A DNA stretch of 64,000 nucleotides from Streptomyces sp. TP-A0356 (GTDB taxonomy: Bacteria > Actinomycetota > Actinomycetes > Streptomycetales > Streptomycetaceae), in NCBI RefSeq assembly GCF_001417775.1, contig NZ_BBZJ01000028.1, positions 62,001 to 126,000 on the forward strand, in the 5' to 3' direction. Shown here piece after piece: positions 28,152 through 36,228 of this stretch (position 1 is its first letter; each line of letters begins with the position of its first letter). The position numbers were made by a program, and so were the translations under genes. The notes beneath the pieces are model-generated. The model saw nothing but the letters and a program-made list of their open reading frames with translations. It was not told the origin of the DNA and made no database searches.

Positions 28152-28464
28152 GGGGGCCTCAGGCACCCCTGCGCCCCGTCCCGCGCCGCATACCGTAAGA
28201 TCCACCCCGAACAAGGCCCCCACAGGGGTTACAGGCGTTTCACAACTTCCTCACTCGCCGCAGGAACTTTCCGTGGAACCACCCGTACGGGTAGTCTTGT
28301 TCGAACTCAACTCCCGCCCCTCAAGCGGCAGTTCGAGCAGAACGCCGCCCTGGGCATCCCCTTGCACTTCCTTGGCGGCCTCTTGCCCCGAAACCCCCTG
28401 AGGGCCGGCGGGATTGGGCCACTATGGCGGGCGTTACGCCCTATCCCAATGCAAGGGACCCCAG
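28152..28464 (+). promoter_or_regulatory. Upstream region of the DUF2637 gene
   Basis: 313 bp without a gene. It holds two close palindromes, ACCCGTACGGGT (28281-28292, perfect 12 bp) and GTTCGAAC (28299-28306), flanking TAGTCT, which could be a -10 element. This may be the promoter/operator of the membrane protein that follows. Confidence 0.4.
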
Positions 28465-29505
28465 ATGAGACTGACCGACATATCGCTGAACTGGCTGCTT
28501 CCGGGCGCCGTACTACTCCTGGGCATGCTGGTGGCGGTGGCGGTGCTCGCGCGCGGCAAGCGGTCCAGGGAGAGCACGGGTGCCGAGGACTCGTGGGAGC
28601 GCAGCGAGGAACGCCGCAGGCGCAAGGAGGCAATCTACGGCACGGCCTCCTACGCACTCCTCTTCTGCTGTGCGGCCGTGGCCGCGGCGCTCTCCTTCCA
28701 CGGCCTGGTGGGCTTCGGCGAGCAGAACCTGAACCTCACCGGCGGATGGCAGTACCTGGTCCCGTTCGGGCTCGACGGCGCGGCGATGTTCTGCTCCGTG
28801 CTCGCGGTGCGCGAGGCCAGCCACGGCGACGCGGCGCTCGGCTCCCGGATCCTGGTGTGGACGTTCTCGGCCGCCGCCGCCTGGTTCAACTGGGTGCACG
28901 CGCCCAGGGGCCTGGGCCACGCCGGGGCACCGCAGTTCTTCGCGGGCATGTCGCTGTCGGCCGCGGTCCTCTTCGACCGCGCACTCAAGCAGACCCGCCG
29001 CGCCGCACTGCGCGAGCAGGGTCTGGTGCCGCGCCCGCTGCCGCAGATCCGCGTCGTCCGCTGGCTGCGGGCGCCCCGCGAGACGTACAAGGCCTGGTCG
29101 CTGATGCTTCTGGAGGGCGTGCGCAGCCTGGACGAGGCCGTCGAGGAGGTCCGCGAGGACCGGCGTCACAAGGACCAGAACAAGGCGCGGCGCCGCGAGC
29201 AGCAGCGGGTCGAGCGGGCACAGCTCAAGGCGCTCAGCCGCGGCCACCGCTCGCTGACCGGCGGCAACGGCGGACGCCATGTCGAGGTGCAGACCGTGGA
29301 GCGCGCGTCCGCTCCGGTCTCCCAGGAGCCTGCCATACCCGCGGCGGAACTGCCCGTGCGTACCCGCCCCTCGCTCCAGCCCGTCCGGAACTCTTCCGCC
29401 GACCCGATCACGGTCGACCTCACGGCGGAGGACGACACCATGGCTCTGCCCCGGCTCGACTCCCTGGAGCGCAAGCTCAAGGATCTTGAACAGCAGTTCG
29501 GCTGA
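28465..29505 (+). CDS. DUF2637 membrane protein
   Basis: A 346-residue protein. An N-terminal membrane anchor (NWLLPGAVLLLGMLVAVAVLA) is followed by a charged stretch. Four hydrophobic segments then form the DUF2637 core: ASYALLFCCAAVAAALSFHG, WQYLVPFGLDGAAMFCSVLA, ILVWTFSAAAAWFNWVHA and PQFFAGMSLSAAVLFDRAL. A long basic, probably coiled-coil cytoplasmic tail follows (EEVREDRRHKDQNKARRREQ). DUF2637 proteins are common in Streptomyces and on actinomycete plasmids (SpdB-like, mating spread); function is unproven. The ATG at 28465 has only a weak site (GGGACCCCAG). No plasmid genes surround it. Confidence 0.8.
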   Translation: MRLTDISLNWLLPGAVLLLGMLVAVAVLARGKRSRESTGAEDSWERSEERRRRKEAIYGTASYALLFCCAAVAAALSFHGLVGFGEQNLNLTGGWQYLVPFGLDGAAMFCSVLAVREASHGDAALGSRILVWTFSAAAAWFNWVHAPRGLGHAGAPQFFAGMSLSAAVLFDRALKQTRRAALREQGLVPRPLPQIRVVRWLRAPRETYKAWSLMLLEGVRSLDEAVEEVREDRRHKDQNKARRREQQRVERAQLKALSRGHRSLTGGNGGRHVEVQTVERASAPVSQEPAIPAAELPVRTRPSLQPVRNSSADPITVDLTAEDDTMALPRLDSLERKLKDLEQQFG

Positions 29506-29518
29506 GACCGGACACCTT

Positions 29519-29561
29519 CACGGGGAGGGGGCGCGGCACGATGCCGCGCCCCCTCCCCGTG
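29519..29561. terminator. Bidirectional terminator, 19-bp stem
   Basis: Perfect 19-bp inverted repeat with loop ACGAT between convergent genes: 13 nt after the DUF2637 stop and 2 nt past the ATPase stop. It should terminate transcription from both sides. Confidence 0.9.
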
Positions 29562-29563
29562 TG

Positions 29564-30046
29564 TCAGGCCGCTTCCGCGTCCAGTTCGAACCACACCGAC
29601 TTGCCGACGCCGTGCGTCCGTACGCCCCAGGCGTCCGCGAGGGACTGAACGAGGATCAGACCCCGGCCGTGCGTGCCGTCGTCGGTGTCCGGCATCCGCA
29701 GCCTGGGCCTGCGTCCCACGAAATCCCTTACCTCCACGCGGAGCCCACCCGGTGAGACGGTAGCCGTCAGCACCGCGTCGTGGTCCGTGTGGACGAGCGC
29801 GTTGGTGACCAGCTCACTGGTGAGCAGTTCGGCTATCTCGGACCGTCCCGGCCTCCCCCAGTGCGTCAGCAGCTCCCGCAGCGCCCTGCGCGCCTCGGGC
29901 ACCGCCCGTAGATCCGCCCGTCCGAGCCTGCGCCTGAGCTGCGGGCCCCCCGGCCGGAGTGTCGTACCGTCGGTCGTTTCCTCCGCCTTCTTCACCGAGG
30001 AGGCCCCGATGACCGCGGGACCGCCTCCTCGTGCTCGCCTCTTCAT
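29564..30046 (-). CDS. RsbW-like ATP-binding regulatory protein
   Basis: A 160-residue single-domain GHKL (HATPase) protein. The N-box is LLTSELVTNALVHT, with the Mg-binding Asn; the G1/G2 boxes are VRDFVGRRP and DDGTHGRGLILVQSLADAWG. The C-terminus ends GKSVWFELDAEAA. Streptomyces carry many such anti-sigma-kinase-like proteins, acting as serine kinases on anti-anti-sigma partners or binding sigma factors. No partner gene adjoins it; the SigB-type factor at 14161 is a distant possibility. Start at 30046 is tentative; homology begins near residue 40. Confidence 0.85.
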   Translation of the reverse strand: MKRRARGGGPAVIGASSVKKAEETTDGTTLRPGGPQLRRRLGRADLRAVPEARRALRELLTHWGRPGRSEIAELLTSELVTNALVHTDHDAVLTATVSPGGLRVEVRDFVGRRPRLRMPDTDDGTHGRGLILVQSLADAWGVRTHGVGKSVWFELDAEAA

Positions 30047-30322
30047 GACCCCCGCCCGTACGTGGATGCCGAGTCCCCTCCTGCTCCGACACGTTCAGGG
30101 GAATCCATGCCCCATTGGGAGTGCGGCAGTCATGTCGAACCGTCAACCACCGAACCATGGGCCCGATCCAGCCCGAATGACGGAACGTCAGGCCACGATC
30201 GTTAGGCCAATCGAATTGTTCGTCATATTTTCAGTATGTCCGACATGACACACATCGAGATCATATGTACGTTCAATCACGCATCGGCTAACAGCCGACG
30301 TCTCTCAGACAGGAGAACTGAT

Positions 30323-30982
30323 ATGGCAACGCGTTCCACCGCTGTTACCGCCGGGCTCGCGGCGGCCGCGGCCCTGGTGGCCACGGGTATCACCTACGCC
30401 TCAGCCGCCTCCGAGCCCGCCCAGGCGAGTGCGGTCTCCCCGGCCGCCGTCGCCCCGGCGGCCGGCGGGCCCGCCGTCACCCCCCAGGGCAGCAACGGCA
30501 ACGGCAACGGCAACAACAACGGCAACAACAACGGCAACAACAACGGCAACTACAACGAGAGCAAGGGCAACGAGGGTCGGGAGCACGAAGGTCGGGAGCA
30601 CGAGGAGGAGCACCACTTCCGTCGCCACCACGAGGAGGAGGACAGAATCCACGTCAACGAGCGGGACTACGCCGCCGAACCGGGCGGCTGCATCACCGTC
30701 GTCAGCGGCCTGGGCGCCAACAGCCTGAACGTCCGCAACGACAGCCACAAGACCGTCGAGGTCTTCAACGGTGCCACCTGCGACAACGGGGCTCCCATCG
30801 CCACCGTCGGCCCGCACAGCTCCAGCAACGGGCTCTTCCCCCGCCACGTCCGTGGTGGTGTGAAGGTCAAGCACGGCGTGGTGGGCAGCTTCCGCGTGGT
30901 GCGTCACCACGAGTTCGAGGAGCACGAGGAGCACGGTGAGCGCGGTGACCGCGATGAGCGCGGTGACCGCGACCGTAAGTGA
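30323..30982 (+). CDS. Secreted Asn/Gly- and His/Glu-rich protein
   Basis: A 219-residue protein with a clear signal peptide: MATRSTAVTAGLAAAAALVA, with a probable cut after ASA near residue 30. The ATG at 30323 follows AGGAGAACTGAT. After an Ala/Pro stretch there is a GNGNGNNNGNNNGNNNGN tract, then a charged repeat EGREHEGREHEEEHHFRRHH, a compact ~90-residue region with two Cys (GGCITVVSGLGANSLNVRND and NGATCDNG, a likely disulfide), and a His/Glu/Arg-rich tail. His/Asp/Glu clusters might bind metals. No family recognised. A 276-bp AT-richer leader precedes it. Confidence 0.8.
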   Translation: MATRSTAVTAGLAAAAALVATGITYASAASEPAQASAVSPAAVAPAAGGPAVTPQGSNGNGNGNNNGNNNGNNNGNYNESKGNEGREHEGREHEEEHHFRRHHEEEDRIHVNERDYAAEPGGCITVVSGLGANSLNVRNDSHKTVEVFNGATCDNGAPIATVGPHSSSNGLFPRHVRGGVKVKHGVVGSFRVVRHHEFEEHEEHGERGDRDERGDRDRK

Positions 30983-31014
30983 TCCAGACACCCGCATGAC
31001 ACCTAGAGAACGAG

Positions 31015-31045
31015 AACCCCGGCCCGCCGGAATCGGGCCGGGGTT
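31015..31045. terminator. Bidirectional terminator between secreted protein and poxB
   Basis: Perfect 12-bp stem (AACCCCGGCCCG and its complement) with a 7-nt loop, between convergent stops, 33 and 14 nt away. The A-run/T-run flanks in both directions are short. Confidence 0.85.
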
Positions 31046-31058
31046 CCGGTCTGGGGCG

Positions 31059-32801
31059 CTAGGGCCGGGGCACGTTGCGCAGGTTGGAGCGGGCCATCTG
31101 CAGCATGCGGCCGACGCCTCCGTCCAGCACGATCTTCGAGGCGGAGAGCGCGAAGCCCGTCACCATCTCCGCGCTGATCTTGGGCGGGATGGACAGGGCG
31201 TGCGGATCGGTGACGACGTCGACCAGGGCAGGCCCCGGGTGCCGGAAGGCGTCCTTCAGGGCGCCCGCGAGCTGCTTGGGCTTCTCCACCCGGATGCCGT
31301 ACGCCCCGCACGCGCGGGCCACGGCCGCGAAGTCCGGGTTCTTGGTGGCCGTGCCGTACGAGGGCAGTCCGGCGACCATCATCTCCAGCTCCACCATGCT
31401 GAGGGAGGAGTTGTTGAACAGCACCACCTTCACCGGAAGGTCGTACTGCACCAGGGTCAGGAAGTCCCCCATCAGCATGGAGAACCCGCCGTCGCCGGAC
31501 ATCGACACGACCTGCCGTCCACGGTCGACGAACTGGGCGCCGATCGCCATCGGCAGCGCGTTCGCCATCGAGCCGTGGGAGAACGAACCGATGATGCGGC
31601 GGCGGCCGTTGGGCGAGATGTAGCGGGCGGCCCATACGTTGCACATCCCGGTGTCGACCGTGAAGACCGCGTCCTCGTCGGCGAGCTCGTCCAGGACCGA
31701 TGCCACGTACTCGGGGTGGATCGGAACGTGCTTGTCGACCTTGCGCGTGTACGCCTTCACCACGCCTTCCAGCGCGTCGGCGTGTTTCTTCAGCATCCTT
31801 TCCAGGAAGCGGCGGTTCTCCTTGGGCCGCACCCGGGGGATGAGACTGTGCAGGGTCTCCTTGACGTCGCCCCACACCGCGAGGTCCAGCTTGGAGCGGC
31901 GGCCCAGGTTCTCCGGGCGTATGTCCACCTGGGCGATCGCCACGTCGTCCGGAAGGAAGGCGTTGTACGGGAAGTCGGTGCCCAGCAGGATCAGCAGGTC
32001 GCACTCGTGGGTGGCCTCGTATGCGGCGCCGTAGCCGAGCAGGCCGCTCATGCCGACGTCGTACGGGTTGTCGTACTGGATCCACTCCTTGCCCCGCAGG
32101 GCGTGCCCCACCGGGGACTTGATCTTCCCTGCCAGCTCCATGACCTCGGCGTGGGCGCCCGCCGTGCCGCTGCCGCAGAAGAGGGTGACCTTCTCCGCCG
32201 CGTCGATCATCGCCACGAGCTTGTCGATCTCGGCGTCACCCGGGCGGACGGTGGGTCGCGAGGTGACCAGGGCGGTCTGGGCCGGCTTGTCGGGGGCGGG
32301 CTGGTCGGCGATGTCACCCGGGAGCGCGACGACGCTCACCCCGCTTCGGCCTATCGCGTTCTGGATGGCCGTCTGCAGCAGGCGGGGCATCTGCTTCGGG
32401 TTGGATATGAGCTCGCAGTAGTGGCTGCACTCGCGGAACAGCTGGTCGGGGTGGGTCTCCTGGAAGTAGCCGAGGCCGATCTCGCTGGAGGGTATGTGCG
32501 AGGCGAGGGCGAGCACCGGGGCCATCGAGCGGTGGGCGTCGTACAGGCCGTTGACGAGATGGAGGTGGCCCGGACCGCAGGAGCCCGCGCAGGCGGTCAG
32601 CCTCCCGGTTATCTGCGCCTCGGCGCCCGCGGCGAAGGCGGCGGTCTCCTCGTGCCGCACATGCACCCAGTCGATGGCGGAGTTGCGGCGGACGGCGTCC
32701 ACGATCGGGTTGAGGCTGTCGCCGACCACCCCGTAGAGGCGTTTGACTCCCGCGCGGGCAAGGATGTCGACGAACTGATCGGCGACGTTCTGCTTGGCCA
32801 T
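31059..32801 (-). CDS. poxB: Pyruvate dehydrogenase (quinone)/pyruvate oxidase
   Basis: A 580-residue ThDP- and FAD-dependent enzyme that decarboxylates pyruvate to acetate and CO2, passing electrons to the quinone pool at the membrane. VRHEETAAFAAGA carries the catalytic Glu51. GSCGPGHLHLVNGLYDAHR is the pyrimidine-domain loop. SGDGGFSMLMGDF, ending in VLFNN, is the ThDP/Mg motif. GFALSASKIVLDGG matches the C-terminal membrane/quinone-interaction region. The ATG at 32801 is preceded by AAGGGG. Monocistronic. In E. coli PoxB is a stationary-phase enzyme; regulation here is unknown. Confidence 0.93.
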   Translation of the reverse strand: MAKQNVADQFVDILARAGVKRLYGVVGDSLNPIVDAVRRNSAIDWVHVRHEETAAFAAGAEAQITGRLTACAGSCGPGHLHLVNGLYDAHRSMAPVLALASHIPSSEIGLGYFQETHPDQLFRECSHYCELISNPKQMPRLLQTAIQNAIGRSGVSVVALPGDIADQPAPDKPAQTALVTSRPTVRPGDAEIDKLVAMIDAAEKVTLFCGSGTAGAHAEVMELAGKIKSPVGHALRGKEWIQYDNPYDVGMSGLLGYGAAYEATHECDLLILLGTDFPYNAFLPDDVAIAQVDIRPENLGRRSKLDLAVWGDVKETLHSLIPRVRPKENRRFLERMLKKHADALEGVVKAYTRKVDKHVPIHPEYVASVLDELADEDAVFTVDTGMCNVWAARYISPNGRRRIIGSFSHGSMANALPMAIGAQFVDRGRQVVSMSGDGGFSMLMGDFLTLVQYDLPVKVVLFNNSSLSMVELEMMVAGLPSYGTATKNPDFAAVARACGAYGIRVEKPKQLAGALKDAFRHPGPALVDVVTDPHALSIPPKISAEMVTGFALSASKIVLDGGVGRMLQMARSNLRNVPRP

Positions 32802-32854
32802 GGATCATGCACCCCTTCGGTCTGCCTGAATCCATCAATCCACAGCCGCCGCGA

Positions 32855-34690
32855 TCACGCCTCCCAAACAGCGGCCGCCGTGCGGTCGTCGGCGTAGCCC
32901 TTCACCCTCACCAGGGTGTCCGCGAGGAAGGCGGCCAGACCCGGCGGTTCGCCCCCCGACCAGCGGGCCGTCAGGTGCTCCGCGAGCTCCGGTTCGCCCC
33001 GCAGCGGGTCGGCGAGGCCGCTGGAGCACAGCAGCAGCATGTCACCCGGGCGGGCGATGGACGTGCGGAACCGGAAGGGGTCGCGGGGCGGTTCGGGCGC
33101 CGGCTCGTAGGGGCTCGGGGGCGTCGTGATGCCCAGGTCCATGGTCAGCCGGTCGCCCTCGGGGGTCTCGGACGGCAACGACCCGAAACCGACCACCGGC
33201 TCCCCGGCCGCCTCGGCGACCTGCGGCTCGATGTCCTGCCAGTCGCCGTCCCGCAGCCGGAAGAGCCCTCCTGGGCCCACACCGAAGAAGACACGCGTAC
33301 GGCAGGCGGGGTCGGCCGGCAGCAGCAGACAGCGCAGCGAGGCGGTGTACTCCTCGGGCCCGACACCCTGCTCGGCCGCGCTGGCGCGGAGCTTGCCGAG
33401 GCTGCGGTCGGTGAGCCGGTGCAGACCCGACTTCAGGTCGCCGCGCCGGGCGGCCCGGATGTCCTCGCCGAGGCGGACGTGACTGCGCCCGACGGACCGT
33501 CCGATCCAGTGACACGCCTCCGCGGCGGCCCGGTGCGCCCCGGGCGTGGCCCGTGCGCCCGTGGCCACGACGACGAGGACGAGCGCCTGGTCGCCGGTGC
33601 CGAAGCGGGCGGTGAGCAGGGCGTCCCGGCGCGGCTCGCCCCGGTAGCGGCCCGAGTCTCCGCGCACCGAGGCCGCGCGCAGGGTGCAGGCCCCGTAGCG
33701 CGCCCCGTCCAGCACGGTGTCGGGGACCAGGTCGTCGAGGTCGTCGGGATCCGCGAGCGGGAGGGCGGTCGGCTCGGAGTGGTAGGTGGGGGGTCCGGAT
33801 CCCACATGGGCGACCGGAGGCGGGGTGCGCGGGACGGTGAGCCGGGGCGGCACGGCAGCTGAGGCTTCAGGGGCCGAGGAGGCCGGTGGTCCGTCGCCGG
33901 GCGGCGAGGGCGGGGCGTGGGGAGCGAGCCCCCGCGGGGCGGCCTCGAACGGAGGCACCGGGGGCGGCGAGGGCATCGCGGCCGGGCGGGGCGTCGGGGG
34001 ATGGGAGGCATCGGCCCCGGGGCGGTCCGTGGGGTGAGCCGGGCGGTCCGTGGGGTGAGCCGCGTCGGGCGGAGGGCGGTCGGGGAGCGGCGGCAGGTCC
34101 GCCGGAGGGCGGGGTGCGCCGGCCGGGACGGGGGGCGCGGTGGCGGGCGGGTGGACGGGTGGGAGCGGGGTGGGCGACGGGTCCGCCGCGGCGCCGCTGC
34201 GCGGCGGCTCCGCGTGGAAGCCCGGAGGCTTCGGTCCGGGCGGGAAGGTCAGGGGGCCCGACGGCCGGGTGGACGGGGGTTCCCAGGGCGCGGGCCCCCG
34301 GGGAGCTCCCTCGGGCCGCAGGTCGCCGGGCCCGGCGGCGGCCCCCGTCTCGGCGCCCGTCTCCGGCCTGAAGGCGTCCGCGTACGCCCCTCCGACCCCT
34401 CCGTCCCCTCCGGCCCCTTCGAGAGGAGCGGATCCGCTGCCCTGCGGCGCGCTGCCGACGTCCGGCTCCGCGCCCCGTTGCTCCGGGACGAGCGGCGGGG
34501 CCTCGGCGCGGGGCGGCGCCCCGGCTCCCTCCCCGGCGGTCGACCGGCCCACCGTCCCCGACGCTGAGGCGAAGCGGTCGTCGAGGGTGTCGGCCGCGGG
34601 GGCCGGACCGGTGTCCCCGGTCGAGTCGTCGTACAACTGCCCCCACCAGTCGTCCTCGTGACCGGTCGGCTTCTCCCCCTGCTGACTCAT
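32855..34690 (-). CDS. PP2C-like protein with Pro-rich N-terminus, probable pseudophosphatase
   Basis: A 611-residue protein from the ATG at 34690 (MSQQGEKPTG). The first ~345 residues are a disordered Pro/Ala/Gly/Asp-rich region with a tandem HPTDRPA repeat. The last ~260 residues follow PP2C (PF13672-like) order: RYGACTLRAASVRGDSGR, RRDALLTARF, VLVVVATGARATPGAHRAA, MLLLCSSGLADPLRG, then a terminal YADDRTAAAVW. The two metal-binding Asp-Gly motifs read ATG and SSG, so both Asp are lost and catalysis is unlikely. Only the terminal DDRT is kept. It may bind rather than dephosphorylate phosphoproteins. Confidence 0.75.
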   Translation of the reverse strand: MSQQGEKPTGHEDDWWGQLYDDSTGDTGPAPAADTLDDRFASASGTVGRSTAGEGAGAPPRAEAPPLVPEQRGAEPDVGSAPQGSGSAPLEGAGGDGGVGGAYADAFRPETGAETGAAAGPGDLRPEGAPRGPAPWEPPSTRPSGPLTFPPGPKPPGFHAEPPRSGAAADPSPTPLPPVHPPATAPPVPAGAPRPPADLPPLPDRPPPDAAHPTDRPAHPTDRPGADASHPPTPRPAAMPSPPPVPPFEAAPRGLAPHAPPSPPGDGPPASSAPEASAAVPPRLTVPRTPPPVAHVGSGPPTYHSEPTALPLADPDDLDDLVPDTVLDGARYGACTLRAASVRGDSGRYRGEPRRDALLTARFGTGDQALVLVVVATGARATPGAHRAAAEACHWIGRSVGRSHVRLGEDIRAARRGDLKSGLHRLTDRSLGKLRASAAEQGVGPEEYTASLRCLLLPADPACRTRVFFGVGPGGLFRLRDGDWQDIEPQVAEAAGEPVVGFGSLPSETPEGDRLTMDLGITTPPSPYEPAPEPPRDPFRFRTSIARPGDMLLLCSSGLADPLRGEPELAEHLTARWSGGEPPGLAAFLADTLVRVKGYADDRTAAAVWEA

Positions 34691-35123
34691 GCCCCCAATT
34701 GTCCACCGCGCGGGGCGTATCGAAACGGGGCATCCGGAAATTCCGGCCAGCCGACCGGCTGCCCGACGGCGTGTCGGACGCCACCTCGAACGGCGATACG
34801 AAACCGGCCACGGCGAGGCGGACCGCCGGACGATCCCACCCCCCACAGGGGAACCGCCCGGCGGTGCCGAGGTGACGGAGCCCGGCACGCCTCCGGCGCT
34901 CCGTCACGTTCTTATGGGCCGCGTCGGCCCCGACGTCCGCATCCGCGCAGGCCGATCGGGCCCCGGACGGGCATTCCCGGACAGCGTGTGGTGCCTCGGT
35001 GGCGTCACCTTGGCAGAGAGACGAGGGGTACGGCGATGATGTGCCGAGGCGGGTTTGCGCCGTGGCCGTTTCCCGCCACGGCCCGCACCATGAGGTCTTG
35101 TCTTCGGGGAGGGACAACGGCTG
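34691..35123. other. 433-bp gap with one strong hairpin
   Basis: No coding sequence of normal codon use is seen between these divergent genes. A 10-bp perfect inverted repeat (GTGACGGAGC and complement; 34872-34881 with 34898-34907, 16-nt loop) is followed by GTTCTTAT. It may be a terminator of a lost gene or a structured leader. GGGAGGG at 35109 is the ribosome site of the next gene. Confidence 0.5.
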
Positions 35124-36104
35124 ATGCTGGCAGCGATAGGGCTGGACGAGACGCACGAGTCGGCATACCGGGCACTGGTGTCCGTGGGCGCCGCCGACGT
35201 GCCCGATCTCGCGCGGCGGCTGACACTCGGCGAGCACGCCACCGAGCGCGCCCTGCGCCGGCTGGAGCGGCACGGACTCGCGGCCCAGTCGTCGGCACGG
35301 CCCGGCCGCTGGGTCGCGGCACCGCCCGGGGTGGCGCTCGGCGCGCTGCTCGCCCAGCAGCGGCACGAGTTGGAGAAGGCCGAGCTGGCGGCCGCCCTGC
35401 TCGCCGAGGAGTACCGGGCGGCGGCCGCCGAACCCGCGGTGCACGACCTTGTCGAGGTGGTCACCGGCGCGGACGCGGTCACCCAGCGCTTCCTGCAGCT
35501 CCAGCTCGGAGCGACCGAGGAGGTGTGCGCCCTGGTCACCGGCCATCCGGTCGTCGTGACCGGCATGGAGAACGACGCGGAGGAACAGGCGGCCAGCCGC
35601 GGCGTCCGCTACCGGGTGGTGGTCGAACGGGCGGTGCTCGACCGGCCCGACGGCATCACCGAGCTGACCGCCGCGCTCGACCGCGACGAACAGGTGCGGG
35701 TCGCGGACACGGTGCCGACCAAGCTGGTGGTCGCCGACCGGTCGCTCGCCATGGTGCCGCTCACCTCGCACACCGCGGAGCCGGCCGCGCTCGTCGTGCA
35801 CGCGAGCGGACTCCTGCAGCTGCTGTCCGGTCTCTTCGAGTCGGTGTGGCGGGACGCTCTGCCCCTGCGGCTCGGGGCGTCCGGCGTCATCGAGCAGGGA
35901 CCCGACGGTCCCGACAGCACCGATCTGGAAGTCCTGTCCCTGTTGCTCGCCGGGCTGACCGACGCGAGCGTCGCCAAACAGCTGGACCTGGGCCTGAGGA
36001 CCGTACAGCGCCGGGTGAAGCGGCTGATGGAGCTGACCGGTGTGACGACCCGCCTGCAGCTGGGCTGGCACGCGTACGAACGGGGCTGGGTGGCGCGGCA
36101 CTGA
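35124..36104 (+). CDS. TrmB-like/LuxR-type transcriptional regulator
   Basis: A 326-residue regulator with two DNA-binding modules. The N-terminal winged helix (ESAYRALVSVGAADVPDLARRLTLGEHATERALRRLERHGL) resembles TrmB/MarR. The C-terminal HTH (LSLLLAGLTDASVAKQLDLGLRTVQRRVKRLMELTG) is LuxR-type. Between them is a ~170-residue PLD-like TrmB effector domain. The start at 35124 follows GGGAGGG, eight nt away. Actinomycetes have many paralogues of this class, mostly orphan. It is divergent from the PP2C-like gene. Confidence 0.82.
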   Translation: MLAAIGLDETHESAYRALVSVGAADVPDLARRLTLGEHATERALRRLERHGLAAQSSARPGRWVAAPPGVALGALLAQQRHELEKAELAAALLAEEYRAAAAEPAVHDLVEVVTGADAVTQRFLQLQLGATEEVCALVTGHPVVVTGMENDAEEQAASRGVRYRVVVERAVLDRPDGITELTAALDRDEQVRVADTVPTKLVVADRSLAMVPLTSHTAEPAALVVHASGLLQLLSGLFESVWRDALPLRLGASGVIEQGPDGPDSTDLEVLSLLLAGLTDASVAKQLDLGLRTVQRRVKRLMELTGVTTRLQLGWHAYERGWVARH

Positions 36105-36228
36105 CCTGCGCCGCGGCGCCCTGGGTCGGGCGGCTCCGGCGTGCCCGCGGAGCTGTTCACCTGTCTGCCGATCGCCGGGGCGTGGCCGGGCGCGGTGATG
36201 TGGGCCCGACGGGTCCGCCAGGCGCCCG

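Noticed and set aside
34689-35039. 116-codon plus-strand frame in the gap before the TrmB/LuxR gene
   Set aside because: No ribosome site, shadow-like composition and no similarity recognised.
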